Positions 14,181 through 27,039 of a DNA stretch of 64,000 nt are shown here, piece by piece. The translations under genes and the position numbers were made by a program. The notes beneath the pieces were generated by a model that was not told the DNA's origin, did no database searches, and worked only from the letters and a program-made list of their open reading frames with translations. Within the stretch, counting starts at the first letter, position 1. Every line of letters starts with the position of its first letter. The stretch comes from Zonotrichia leucophrys gambelii (lineage: Eukaryota > Chordata > Aves > Passeriformes > Passerellidae), in contig NC_088200.1 in the NCBI RefSeq assembly GCF_028769735.1, forward strand, positions 67,090,061 to 67,154,060, in the 5' to 3' direction.

Positions 14181-17100
14181 TTAATTAAATAAAACCTAAA
14201 TAAGGTTCGTGATACCTTAGCTTTCCACTAATTTTTAACTGAATGTAGTTGTCTGCCAGATCAAAGCACCTTCCTTTTGTACTACAGGATGTTTCAGATT
14301 TTCTCTTAAATATATAATAGCTTAAACATCCCTATAATGTCCTAAAGGGGATACCAATTCTGTGCACTTTCTTTTGGAAGATGGACTCAAAAGTGAATGT
14401 TCTGGGCTGTAAGTTAAATGCTGTTTGAGGACTTCTTGTCTGCATGTACACTTACAAGTTTGTGCTATATAAATGTGTACAGAGATGTTTTGAAACAAGC
14501 CAGATCTGCTTATTATTCCAACTTAATTGCTGAACGGGCAGACTGCCCTACTTTCTTGTAACTTTTTATTGCAGGGAAGCTGACTAATCTGGCTCTTCCT
14601 CCATCAACAGAACTTTGTGAACCGTTCACATCCCACTTTGAGAACAAAATTAAGATCATTGTGCATTACTTGCCCCCTAACAAAGCTGCCAACACTAACA
14701 ATTCTCTAATTCCAAATCTTGAGCCTGTCAAAATTTTCAAACTACAAATACTTTTGGCATTTTATGTTCCAAAACCTCAGGGCACTATTACATTTTGCCA
14801 AGTCTTTGGTCTAAACAGTTACAGTTTTTCTTCACTCTCTAATCCCACTGAGTTCTCACATTGTTGATCTTTCTTTGATGGTGGGGAATATCTTAGTAAT
14901 GGCACAGAGTAAAACAATTATCAGTCCAGTTTTAAGAAAAAAAAAACTGCTACCAAGAGAAGATGTTGCATTTGCTATTTAATATTCAATCTTTTTTTTC
15001 TTTTTTTTGTGATTGTAGCACACTGTAAATGTGCAGTGTTATTTCAAAGAACATTTCCCAGTTTCATCTCTAGCTGGACCCTGTCCTCTGCACTGGGAAA
15101 CAGTGTTCTAAAGAGTTAATTTTTGGTCTTTGTACCCTGACTGGTGATGAATTTTTGCTGCTGTTGCTTGACCTCTCAATTTACTTTGACATTATTTTGA
15201 TCACAATAGAACATTAGGTCTCTTGGCAACTCAGATTGGTTTTGTTCTAGTTTTCATTGAGATTTTTCATGCACATAGTGGTTCTGCCTTTCTCTTTCTG
15301 TCCCTCTGTCTCTTGCATGTAGTCACAGGCACGTTCTGGACTATTTTACCCATGTCATGGCACAGATCAGGCAAGAAAAGGGGGTCTGGTGGTAACAACC
15401 AGCTCTCCTGGCCAGTGTACAGGCTCATTGTACATTATGCCATTCTATTAACAGATTGTATACCTAGCACACACACCATTTTTCACCAGATGACATCAAA
15501 GCTTTTTGCAAATCAGTAATAACTAGTACCTCTGTAGAGACGGCATTGCTGCAGACAGGAAGGTTTGCCTATTACCTTATTGGGGAAAGTAGTTAGCCTG
15601 GGTTCAGAAACCAGAGATACAGCATCACGAGGAATGGAGGATCGTTACTGAACTCTCATGGTTTTTCAGCCATCCTGTCTCAACCTATTTATTTGACACA
15701 ATTTTGTGGACACTATTCAGGATATAAACAGGTTTAAGTCCTGGTTTTCTCATTCTCTATGTCTCACTGCAAATCTTTTGTGTCATTTTGTTAGTTTCTG
15801 TGACATTTTATGTGGACAGCACTGTCAACTGGGTGTCCATCTGCCCAGATATAGTTTAATTCTATACAGTGTAGCAGGTCTGCTTAGGTCTTCAGGTGTT
15901 AGAGCCCTTCTTTTTGCAAGACAGAGTCTATTGGCACCAGTCTTTTTTTCAGCTTTTCTGGAGATGTAAAACAAAGACATGTAAAGTGAAACACCGATTC
16001 TCAGAAAGTTCTTGCACTCAGTTATCTTGATTGCATTTTGTATTGATACTCTGGGTGTTCCTGCCTTATAAACCAAATGCCCTCTTTTACCAGCTCTTAT
16101 AGACAACTAATTACTATTATCCTCAGCCCTTTTTATTTAAGTTATTCATGGTATTTCTTATGTGCAACAGACCCAAATATCATGTGTTTCCAAAAGGCTA
16201 CCAAAATACCGGTCCATATCTTTTTATAAAATGTATTATTTTAAATCCTTTACATAACCAAGTCCTCCTAATGTCAGTATCTATTTGCCAGATTGTTTTG
16301 AAAGTATGTGGGATATTTAAGGAATGATCTAACTTTCTTCAAGTCAAAAAAGAAGTCTTAAAAGGTTAGAAAAAGGAAAACTTCATTAGATTCTTCTTGG
16401 GTCATTGTTTCCATGATTTGTAAGACTGTATGAAATATTATGGATGAATTACATAAAAATATATATTTTAGATGAGTCCAGTGATAGAACACCCTATGTT
16501 TATAATATTGGTGATATTTTATAACAGACTCTATGTGGAAAAGTGCTTAAAATATGCATTTTAAGTGACTGTAACTATACAGTACTGACAGTTGTGTTTT
16601 ATATTATTTCTTAGATTTTCTACCCTGTATTTATTATTTTGAGAAATCCAAAATTGTTTTAATGCAGTTATTCCTGAAAATACTACCTGCAGTTATTCCT
16701 GAAAAATCAAAGCTGGAGGTTTTTTTCTGTTCACACCATATCACAGATAATAAAGATTAAAGAATCAAAGTTTAACTAATAATTCTCCTTATCTTACATA
16801 AATGGAAAACTGTCTACCTAATTCTCTTACCACTGTGTTGATTCTACACAATTACCAGAAATTAAAAGTGGTGGAAGTATATATTTTAATCACAGAAAAA
16901 CAGAAGAAGGAAAAGCAGCTATGACTCAGTGAAGACCAGGAGTAAGGCTGTTGGAAGATGTCATTTTTATATAGTCACTTTCCTGATCATAGTCACATTT
17001 TGGTTTTAAAATTGTACCAATCTTAGAGTAAAAGGCTTAGGGACAGCTTTCAGCACAGTGTCAAGTTCCCATTAAATGAGCTGAAATTAAGTACACTTAA

Positions 17101-17211
17101 CAGTAATAATTTTCTTTGAAATGGCAATTTTCACATGTCTACTCAAGCCAGGGGATGGTTACATATAAGAAACTAGTCATCTCTATATAATTCAGATACT
17201 TTTATATTCCC

Positions 17212-17236
17212 TGTGTGTGTGTCTGTGTGTGTGTGT
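17212..17236 (+). repeat. TG dinucleotide microsatellite
   Basis: About 12 TG units, interrupted once by TC. Confidence 0.85.
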
Positions 17237-20200
17237 ATCTATACATCTCTCAGTATAAGTACATACTTTGGTCATTTGGCAAGTGAAAATATGTTCCAAG
17301 ATTCTACTGAATGCTAAGCCAGATGTAATAAATCCAGTATCATACTCTGTTTTATGCAGAGTCTATTCCTTCTGACTGAATCCCTATTGATTTGCAATCT
17401 GCCTCTTAGGGTACAAAGGTAAAATAATGCGTAGCTGTCAGATTAATTTCCAGAATTCTATATCTGTCTATATGTGCAGATTTTAGCAGAAGTGAATGGA
17501 GATGAATGTGCTTTGACTCAGGCTCAGATTGTACTCAGGGCACACTATATTGCCTGCTCACATATCAGCATGCCGTTCACCATTCTAGAAAATTCTCTTT
17601 TATAGAAGTTATTGCAGAAAACACCCCTTGAGCACCATTCATACACTCCGAAAAAATGAGTTTTTGAAGGTTTTCTAGTTCAGACTAAGCAGACTGTATT
17701 GAAAGGCTCAGTTCTCATGCTGAACCTAAAGGAGGTTCTTAGGCCTATTCTGAATTAGTCTGTGAATATTGTCTCCCTTTGTACATGATCAGGAAAATTT
17801 CAAAAGAAGTAATAATGTTTCTGTAATTTCTTCAGGTCATGCAGTTTTAGCTGAGGAATCATTTTCCCTCCAAATGACTCAAGAGAATTTCTGCAGTCTT
17901 TGGTTATGGCATAAATCTATATTAAAGTGATTCTTACTTCTTTTGTCTAAAGCATGTGATCAAAGCCACACCTTGCAAATCTTCAGTCTTTTCTAGGAAT
18001 AGGATGGAAAATGGACACTTGATTTAAAAATGCAAGCTTGGTGCTCTGAGTTCCTGGTAGTGTTAATTATAGCACTTGTCCTGCTGCAGTCAGTGAAACT
18101 TGGGATGCACTGATGTCACCAAAACTTGCCTGCTCTTATTACTCTTCTCTCTTGATTACCAAAAACTTAAATAGAAGAGAAGAAATTATGTATGGTACAT
18201 AAGGGAGTTTCTCAAAATGTATGTTTTTTCTTTGTTTGAGATACTTGCTTTCTTCCAGCCCTATAATTTTTTGCTTTGGAATTATAAATATAATCATAAA
18301 AGGAGTGTTTTAATGTAACATTTTGTTATGGTCTGTACTACCTACATTGTTCTGCATTCACTGAAGGCAGTCTAATATTGCAGTCCTATGTAAAGTGTGT
18401 CAAGCCTTTATTATGATGCTTTGTGGCCTGAAAGAATTAGGAGGTACTCAAGAGTAAAAAAAAGAGTACTCAAGGTACTCAAGAGTAAAAAAACATCATC
18501 TGTATTTTTTTTCTAATTTTTTTTCTGGGCAGTACTTCTGTATCTTTACATTTTCTCATGCTGCTTTCTGAAAGTAGTGTCACTGGCTCTCTTGCTGGCT
18601 CCTCAGCTTTCCTGCCTCTGCTCTTCTCTAATGGCTTTGCAAATCTGAAGGACTCTCTGGAAATCCCATGAAGAGCAAGACTACATGTTGGACAACCAAA
18701 TTGGCAGTGAAAATGACAGGAGGAGTACGTTTGAAAAGGTACATGCCAGGGTTGCTCAAGGAATGTGAAGTTTGACAGAGCAGAAGAGTAAGATCAGGAG
18801 CGTAGTCACCTCACCTCCTGGAGATGTAACTAGAATCTGCTAGTGAGGAACAGGAAGGACGGCAATCTCTCAACAGACAATGTAAAATTAATTTCTTCCT
18901 AGAACCCGTTTGAGCTTTTTAAGTACTGGAGGTTTAGTTTCGATGTTTAGGACATTTCATGGTTTAGATTACACTGGATTTGTGTGATGACTGCATTTGT
19001 TTCCTCTCCATGTATTAGTGTAAACATAGTACAGTACAAATACTATTAGCTAAAGGTTAATATTTTTATGTTATCAGTGGGTTTTAGGGCATTTTATCTT
19101 AGGTAGTGCCATTGTATTGGTTTGTGTGGCATGTTTTAATAATCCATGCAGGTGCAAAATAGACAGGAAATTACTCTGAGGTACAGAAGTTTTTGAATGT
19201 TGGAGGACACCAGGTCAATTAACTTGCCTGGCATGCATTATAAGTCTGTTTCACCAGAGGAATAGGTTGTTTCGTATGAAAAGTAGTGATAACATTCCAT
19301 TTCACATAACTAGCCCAGTAATCCATTTATATTTAAGTGTGATTTGGTTTTGTATGTCTGAAAAGAGGCAACACAAGTAATGACTTGTGTGAGAACTCCA
19401 CTGAGCTGAGTATGTGAGTATGCTGCTTGTCCCTTAAATTCCTTATCATAAATGATATTGACAGCTTGACTTTGATTATTTTACATTCCCTGGAAATATA
19501 AATATAACAGCTTGAATTTATTAACTTTAGAGAAATTTAAAATGTATAAAGGCTCCAGTGAAAACAATAGTCCTACTAGGAATTTACAGTAAAAAATTAA
19601 TGCATTTATATGACTAATTAGCTTAAAATATGGTAACAGTAAACTAATTTTCAAGTTTAGCACTAAGTAAATTCTCTCAGTAGAGAGATGGTCTTAGTAG
19701 AGTATTTGGTAGACAAGGAAATTTTAAATAAATTCCAAACACTTTTCTGTTTATCAGTAGAGGTAATTTTTCTAATTCTCATGGCCTTCAGTGTCACTCA
19801 AAGACCATACACAAAGACTTCCATGCAGCTGAGAAGAATTTACCAACTTTTTATTGTTTTTGTTTCAGCTGACAGCTAAAAATTACACCGTGTTCAACCA
19901 GCAGAACAAATAATGTGGGAGGTCCCTTTCACATTAATCTGCCTCTGAGGGTAATTTGCTTCAATCTGGCTGGCATGGACCGAATAAGGATGTGATTCCT
20001 TTTCATAAAGCTGATTGTAAGCCCAAGAAGAAATGTGATATAGTTATTTCAGGACAATAGCCCCTCACACTCTAAGAATGAATTTCAAAGTGAAAGTATA
20101 ATACTTTGGTTAAGTTACCAACATAAGAAACACCTGTACCTTACTACTCAAGTGTTGTCCTATAAGTTTCCTGAAGTAACTGTTGAACCTGTCTTAAAGA

Positions 20201-22459
20201 GCATCTTCTCATGCTTTAAATTAAATAACCAACATAAAAAGAGCATGAGGAAAACAAATCTCATAGTTTGCAAACTCCAAGAACCTCCAGGCTCTGCTGT
20301 CATGAAGATCAGGACAATTGACCTGCAATGAGTTTCTTTCACTGGAACAGAAGAAACAGTGGTGATCCTCTTGGGGTTAGGTGGAAGGACATTTCCCTCC
20401 CATACATGTTCCTAGAGGAATACTCTTTGCATGCAGAAATGGAATGTGAGAGGAACAGCATTTCAAGGTTAGCTCTTGGCTTTAGGATGGAACTGAGGTC
20501 TTGTGACCACAGCAGTGGCCACAAGGGATGTGTCATGTTCTTGCATGGAAGGTGGCCAGTGGCTCTAATAACTGAGATTTGTCTACAGGGGTTGTCAGGG
20601 AAAGCTGAAGCTTTTGTCCATGGTGCTTCACCCAGGCTCCACGTGGAGCAGCACGCTGCCTGAGTCCTCACACTCCAGCCCAGTTCCTCCTGCCCTGCTG
20701 GCCTCCAGCTCTTCTGTAGACAGAGAGCCCAGCAGGGGTGCAGATAACTCCTGCCTGAGCCTCTGATGCTCTCCTGCATCGTTTGTTGTCAAGAACTTAG
20801 ATGGAGCTTTATTGCTTGTTGTTTGACTCTTAGCCCTTTTTTTCCCTCAGTGGTTATACCAGGACAAGTGTTGCCTGATCGCTGCTGCTATAGGCTGAGT
20901 CTCATCCCATTTTTTTTCCATTGGATCTTCATACACAACCATGGCTTGCTTTGCATCAAGGCTTTTTCTATTTTTTTCTTGATACAAAGTCATGTTCTGA
21001 TAAGTTATTTGTGTTTGTCTTTCTTTCAAATATCAGGAATTGATAAAAGTGCAATGATGTGCTTAATGGCTTTAAGCGATCAAGCATAAGTTTCTAAGTA
21101 TATAAAATAAACCTGACCATTGCACCTTGACATTTTTATTTCCTCTGTTCTCTATGGAGTATTGACTTTCTAAGGTCCCTTAGGCATTTCCACTCTTGTC
21201 TCAGTGCAGAGGTCCACAGCATCTCTTGTCTTTCCATTTCTTTGTGTATTCTGAAGTTTATGGTGTTTCTTTCCTGCCTTTTCTACTGAAAGCCCTGAGA
21301 CTGTTATTGGGTGTTTTCAGGGGAAGAAGGAGAGAGTAGAGTGCTTATGGCATACAGTAGAAAGAAATTATTTCTTTTTAAACTTTTTTTTGACTTAACA
21401 GCTGTTCCACAGTTGACTGCAATGTCAATGTACTGAACTCAGTAACCAAAATGTTTCCTCTCAGCCTATACTTTCTCTTCTTTCTAAACCCAAAATATCT
21501 ACTTGCACTGCCAGTGTAGCAGAACAGCTAACCTGTTCCAGCCAAAATGTAGAATAGCTCACAAAACCATGTGTCTCTAGAGCTTCACCATTTAGCGTTG
21601 TCTATTTTTTTAATATCAGTTCAGCTGGATGGAGGCTAAGTACCTATGATAAGCTACAGAAAGCCTACTTGGTTTCTTTTGATCAAGGGGTTACCTCCCA
21701 GAATAGCTTTAGCTCAGCTGCACAAGGTGAAATAACAAGGCCAGTCTGATTGTCAGAAGCCAAACAAGAATCTGGAAAAACTGATTCTTCTTAGTCAGAA
21801 AGGAAGAGTTTAGGATTTCACAAGGAGGTACTTAGGCAACTCCTGGAGTGTGTAGTCGTTCTATATGTTTCCATAAATCAGCTGTTTTGGTTTTGGCTCC
21901 CTGCTTTTAATGATTCACACTGGAGAATGTTAGAATATAAACCTTGCCGCAGAAAATTGCCAGCTTCAGTATGCTTGCTCTCTATTGAAAACCTGAATGT
22001 TTTATCTACATCGGTTTGGGGGATTTTTAATATCTGTATCTCTGGATTCAGTTTTGGACTCCTTTAGTTCTAGATAACTTTATGGGAAATATTTAAGAAC
22101 CACATGAAAAACTGAAATAAACGTCTATCTGGTAAAGCATTGGAAACTGATCTAGAGCAACTGTAGTGGGATGGCAAGTTCTCTACTGTAGTTACTTAGG
22201 TATTTCAGTTCTTGTTTTAGGTATTTCTTGAGAATTCATCTCCATATAATGTTCAGTTTTACTCATTTACCTAGAAAACTCGGTTGCTCATGAGGTGCCA
22301 TCTAGCAATAATGTTGTAGCAGCTAAAATTTTCTTCATGGTGCTAAAGCTGAGAGCAGATGTTTTTCACAGCACACATGGTGCACATCATGGTGCTCCTT
22401 AGCAGCTCTTGCAGGACTGTTACCCTCTCCCCAGTTCCTTCTCTATACACAAAACCTGG

Positions 22460-23005
22460 CCACCGGTCTGGGTTTGGCTGGGATGATTTTCTTTGCAGGG
22501 GCTGGCATGGAGCTGTGTTTTGGATTTGTGCTGAGCACATGGTTGATAACACAGAGATGTTTTTGTTGTTGCTCAGCAGGGCTTACACAGAGCCAAGGCC
22601 TTTTCTGCTCTTTGTGCTGCCACACGGGTGAGAAGTTGGGAGTGCATGAGAGGCTGGGAGGAGACACAGCTGGGACAGGTGACCCAAACTGACCAAAGGG
22701 ATTTCCAGACCATGTGACATCATGCTCAGGACATAAAGTGGGGGCAGAAGAATATGCATTCTTGCAGTGATGACATCTGTCTTCCCAAGTCACCTTTAGG
22801 TGTCCTGCTCTCCTGGAGATATCTGCCCATGGGAATCAGTGAATTAATTCCTTGTTTTTCTTTCCTTATATGCATGGCTTTTGCTTTCCCTATTAACATG
22901 TTTTTATCCCAAAACATGAGTTTTCTAGCTTTTACCCTTCCCATTTTCTCCTTGATCCCACTGGTGAGGGAGGAGCAAGTGGCTGCTGGCTGGGCTTAAA
23001 ACATA
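22460..23005 (+). mobile_element. Solo LTR of an avian ERVL-type endogenous retrovirus
   Basis: The whole stretch follows the common avian/songbird ERVL LTR: GGGTTTGGCTGGGATGAT at the left, GTTTTGGATTTGTGCTGAGC, TTACACAGAGCCAAGGCC, CTGACCAAAGGGATTTCC, a worn promoter (GACATAAAGTGGGGG) near 22730, GTCTTCCCAAGTCACC, GCATGGCTTTTGCTTTCC and a final GCTGGGCTTAAAACAT. No internal retroviral genes or second LTR flank it, so it is probably a recombination-derived solo LTR. The promoter and polyadenylation motifs carry substitutions. The open frames across it are not viral genes. The ends are accurate to about 10 bases. Confidence 0.85.
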
Positions 23006-23295
23006 AAATCCAAGGTGGTTATTCCTGAATAATGCTGCCAGATGAACAATTGTATTCAAGAATCCGACTTGCTGAAGCTGGTTTGACATATAGTCTTATT
23101 TTAGGCAAAAGGTCATCTACCAGACATAGACCAGTGAGAAACAGTGAGCATTGGCAGGACAGATACTCCAGAATTGCACCCATAGCCTTGTACCTTGTGG
23201 TACACAAAGCACAGGAAGATACAATCCTTGCTTTGAACTCTTGTTCCATGGGACTGTCAGTCTTTTCCTTTCCCCATCAATAGATTCAGTGGTGA

Positions 23296-23390
23296 TTTAT
23301 AAAGAAAAAAAAAAAAAACAGGAAAAACCAAACCAAAGAAACCCCCAACTCCTCTCCCCCCTAAAAAAAACCCCACCAAAACAAGCTACT
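23296..23390 (+). repeat. A/C-rich low-complexity tract
   Basis: A run of A followed by A/C-rich sequence with CCCCC and AAAACCCC blocks, just right of the ERVL LTR. It could be degraded simple sequence. Confidence 0.8.
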
Positions 23391-24007
23391 AGAGTTCAGG
23401 CCTGGATAAATCTGTTAGAAAAATAAAGATTTTGGAAAAGTACTTAAATGGAAAACAGAGAATGTGAGGTTTTTCTGTCCAAAATATTGAGTCACGATTA
23501 CAATCCTGCACCAAAATTGGAAAGAAACCCCATAATCTCAATTTATTTCTGCAAATACTATGGCAGTTTTGTCCAGACCTTATCGTTCTTATGTCACATG
23601 CAAACAATCATGTTTAATAGATTCTGTATTTCTGAGAGCTATTTTTAGATAAAGGAAAACTTTCCAGAGTGTTTTGCTGCTTGAAGTAGCCACCCAGAAT
23701 TGCATTCAAAATGTTGAGTCACTTGATTTGGAAAGATTGACATCAGGGATTTTAAAAGAGGTCTGCCTCTCAGACTGCCGCCTTGAACACTTTTTTAAAA
23801 AATTGTTGAATGAATTATATGTAAGAGTGCACACTCAGCTGCAAACATCAAAACCCATAAAAGCTGGGCTTAAAGATGTCAGAAGTGATTAAAGTATTCT
23901 GCCTATTAATCCTGTTATTACCCAGAAAATGGATTTTAAGTTCTAGAATTCTATCTGGAAAAACATATTGAAGTACAGCATTATAGATCAAACATTGGTT
24001 TGGGGTT

Positions 24008-24168
24008 TAAAAAGGAAAAAAACAAACAAAAAACAAACAACAAGAACAAAATCCCACAAAAATAACAGCAAAAACTAAAACCCAACCAACCAAAAAAAAG
24101 AAAAAAAAAAAACCAAACCAACCAAACAAAAAACCCATAACCAAAACAAAATCAAAAAAACCCTATAA
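24008..24168 (+). repeat. A-rich low-complexity tract (AAAC-type)
   Basis: About 160 bases are nearly free of G and T, built of AAAC, AACC and poly-A runs. It may be the remains of an old simple repeat. It lies about 400 bp before the first upstream CpG island. Confidence 0.85.
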
Positions 24169-24672
24169 TTCTCAATAATTGAGAGCACTTTCAGATGGGT
24201 TCTGTGTGAAAGGAAGGAAAGAAATTAACCCAAATTTGTCATGGCAACTTTCTCCATGCCATGACTTGATTTATTTTTAGTTGGTCTTTGCAACTGAGAA
24301 TTCCTTTTCTCGTCCCATCTGCAGTGTGCCTTGCTTGGAGCAGTTTGTTTTGTTGATGGGCATAAACGTTCGAAATCTGCCTGAGAGGAGGATTTGGTGG
24401 CCGGGGGAATTGGAAATAGACCATAGCGCGTTTCTCCCCCAGGGTCACGAGTTCACATCCGCATCAGGTCAATAGTGGCAGAAAGTCATTACGGATCCGG
24501 CTGGCATCTGCCTCGTGGCCGCTGCCAAATCATTTAACAATCGCTATCCAGTTCCACGTGCTCAGGTGTTTTCCTTTCTGCCCCGCAGCAGAGCCCCTCG
24601 GGCAGCAGGGACACGCTTCCCTTTCCTGGGGGAGCCCCTTCGGCCCCGGCTGCCCCCGGGACCGGCGGCTCC

Positions 24673-24759
24673 GTGTCACACTGAGGGCAGGGCGGTGTGA
24701 CCCGTGTGTGTCACAGGGCGGTGTGTGTGACCCGTGTGTGTCACACTGAGGGCAGGGCG
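24673..24759 (+). repeat. Direct repeats around a GTGTGACCCGTGTGTGTCAC motif
   Basis: A 22-bp segment at 24673-24694 recurs exactly at 24738-24759. Between and overlapping them lie two copies of a GTGTGACCCGTGTGTGTCAC-type unit. Each unit contains its own GTGTGAC/GTCACAC inverted repeat. Confidence 0.85.
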
Positions 24760-24899
24760 CCCGTCCCGGCCCGCTCGGAGGGACACGGCAGGGCCGGGGG
24801 GGCCTCGCAGGGGAGGCAGCGACCCCCGCCCGCCCCGGGGGCTCCTCCGGGACTCAGCACCGCCCGCGGACCCGCCGGGCACGATCGCCGGCAGCGACC

Positions 24900-25198
24900 C
24901 CACTGAGACCCCCAATAACACCCTGCTAACACCCCACTGACACCCCGGCAGTGACCCCCACTAACATCCCCGCTGACATCCCCGCTGACCCCCCCGGCAG
25001 TGATGCCCATTAACACCCTCACTGACACCCCACTAACACCCCACTAACTAACACCCCATTGACACCCCATTAATAAACACCCCACTGACACCCCAGTAAC
25101 CCCCCCACTAACACCCCACTGACACCCCACTAACACAGCACTGACACCCCACTGATAGACACCCCACTGACAGACACCCCACTGACAGACACCCCACT
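24900..25198 (+). repeat. GC-rich minisatellite, about 11-bp unit
   Basis: Degenerate repeats of ACACCCCACTG/A fill roughly 300 bp. They become regular at the right end as three 15-bp units (ACACCCCACTGACAG). The repeat sits inside a CpG island about 4 kb upstream of the PRDM6 start. Frames on the - strand translate as repeated VGCLS and are not genes. Confidence 0.93.
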
Positions 25199-25559
25199 CT
25201 GTGGTGCTCCCGCTCAGCGCTCTCGGGCCCCACGCCGGGCCCGGCCCCGGGGCGCGCTGCCCGCGGCTCCTTCGGGCGATTTCCCCGACTCCTGCCGCGC
25301 CTCGGCCGCTGGCCGATTCCGGGGATGCAGCAGTGGGGGCGGAGGGCCGCGGCTCGGGAAAGGCTCGGGAGACGCCGCCGGGGCGCCCTGCGCTCGGCCG
25401 CCGCTCGGGCCTGGGGCTCGCTGCTCAGGCGGGGTTCGCGCTGGGAGCGCCACGTTTCAAACACGTGTGTAGAGCATTGTGTAGAGCCTTCCCCTATCCC
25501 TTCTCCTCCCCCTCTTCTTCTCTTCGAGGGGAACTGGAATCCGAACGGTGAGATGTAGA

Positions 25560-26330
25560 AGAGCGCGAATCCCCGTGAATCCCTTCTGAATAAATGTCTA
25601 TATTAATGAATTATTAACTCGGCCGCTCGTGACCTTAAAACTGGAATGAGGAGACGCCTAGGGCAAGAAAGAAAGCTGCTGAATCCTTTATCGGACTCCT
25701 GTCAGAGGTAACCGACCATTTGTCTTTCCCAGATCAGGAGAATTAATTAATATGAAAGGCAAACTTTTTAATTGTGTGTCAAACGAAATCAGATAGGGTG
25801 TCCCCGATTCAATCCCTTGCTAAAAGGGTTTTAGCTCCCTTTTCTAACTCAAGCCTAAAATAAAGCCTTCGAGTTTTCAAAGAGAAGGACATCCTTCATA
25901 AGTGTTGTTTACAAGACAAAATCCAACCAAGCAAGAGAAAAAAAAAGAAAAGGAAAAAAAAAAAAAAGAAGAAAGAAACCAGAAAACCCCACAAAACACA
26001 ACCAAATACCCTAAAAGGCAAAAAAAAATCGCAGGGAAAATGATGAATTTGGGTAGTTAATTTATCGATCTTGACTCCTCTTCCCGCTTGTTTTATTTTA
26101 GAGGTCATTAATCAATGAAGAAAAACACCACCGTGTTCCCCTTTGCATTTAATACATTTACCCTCCTTATTTATTTCTTTTGAACAAATTCCTAGCAAAT
26201 ATTCACCAATCGATTCGTAGGCGATGGATTTTTATAAAGGTTTGATCGCCTTCTAAACGGTCAATGTGATTTGTTTCAGCTCTCGTCCTCTAAATAATGA
26301 AAAAGCCTGAGAGAAGAGGAAGGAGATGGC
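25560..26330. promoter_or_regulatory. AT-rich inter-island block with possible conserved elements
   Basis: Between two CpG islands lies AT-rich sequence with homeodomain-like cores (AATTAATTAATATG at 25741-25754 and ATTAATCAATG near 26106) and isolated CpGs (ACCAATCGATTCGTAGGCGA, 26206-26225). An A-rich tract occupies about 25936-26036. No gene is seen. The conservation idea is an inference from texture and position. Confidence 0.25.
25936..26036 (+). repeat. A/G-rich then A/C-rich low-complexity tract
   Basis: GAAA/GGAAA runs followed by AACC-type sequence. The reverse strand translates as poly-Phe/Leu, which is not a gene. Confidence 0.8.
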
Positions 26331-26469
26331 AGCAGTTAAAGCTTCCTTTCTTTTTTCCCCTCTCATCTTTACATCCAGGAGCAAAGAAATTAAACAATTT
26401 TTTAAATTAATTAAAAAAAAAAAAAAAAGCCAAACTCACAGCAAGAGCAAACCCAAGAAACAGCAGCAG

Positions 26470-27010
26470 ATAGACCAGTTCCGGGCAGCCGGCAGGGACG
26501 CGCACGAACCGCTCTGCCTGGGGAAGCGAGAGCAGAGGTCAGGGCCGGCCGAAGCAGCCCCGGGGAGGCGCAGGTTCAGGGCTGGGAGCCCGGCTGGCGG
26601 ATTCCCGAGGGAGCGGAGGGGCCGGCAGCGCCGGAGATGATTTGGAGGGACTGGGCGAGAAACCGTCCCCTGCCCGCCTGGCCGGCCCGTCCGTCTGTCC
26701 CGTCCGTCTGTCCCGCCCGCAGCTCGGCACCGGCGCTGACCCGCGCTCGCCGGCACTGCCCGTCCGTGCTCTCGTCCCGTCCCACGCTGCTCCCGCGGAG
26801 CTCTCCGCGGCCGGGGACAGCAGCCTAAGGACGAGCCCAGCGTGCCCGCCTCAGAGCCGGCCCGGTGCTGAGGGCAGCGGCTCCCTCCCTCCGTGCCCTC
26901 CGCGAACCCGGCACGCCGAGCCTTCCTCCTTCCTCTCCTCTGGTCCGGCAGGGTCTCGGAGCGCCAAGGGAGCCGGTAGAGCTATCTGCCACCTTGATCG
27001 CTCAAAGCGC
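26470..27010. promoter_or_regulatory. GC-rich island about 2 kb upstream of PRDM6
   Basis: CpG-dense sequence with a CCGTCCGTCTGTCC duplication near 26690-26720, flanked on both sides by AT-rich DNA. No protein-like frame is convincing. It is the second of three islands stepping towards the PRDM6 promoter. Confidence 0.5.
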
Positions 27011-27039
27011 TACTTCTCTGTCTGCTAAAAAAAATGGCA

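Larger units (their letters stand above)
13301..22459. other. AT-rich intergenic DNA, no gene seen
   Basis: Holds microsatellites (14089, 17212) and small local duplications: a TGCAGTTATTCCTGAAAA segment repeated near 16668-16708 and a GGTACTCAAGAGTAAAAAAA segment repeated near 18442-18493. A GC-richer stretch at 20340-20780 has frames on both strands but no recognisable protein; an old transposon is possible there. Confidence 0.6.
24560..25480. promoter_or_regulatory. CpG island about 4 kb upstream of PRDM6
   Basis: GC-rich, CpG-dense sequence follows AT-rich DNA abruptly at about 24560 and ends near 25480. It contains the 22-bp direct repeats and the 11-bp minisatellite. No recognisable exon or protein is present, and the several overlapping open frames on both strands are compositional. 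It may be a distal promoter or regulatory island, or simply GC-biased tandem repeat. Confidence 0.55.

Noticed and set aside
20339..20779. Overlapping frames of 146 (-) and 111 (+) codons
   Set aside because: Frames on both strands of a mildly GC-rich stretch, no protein family recognised. More likely an old unidentified repeat.
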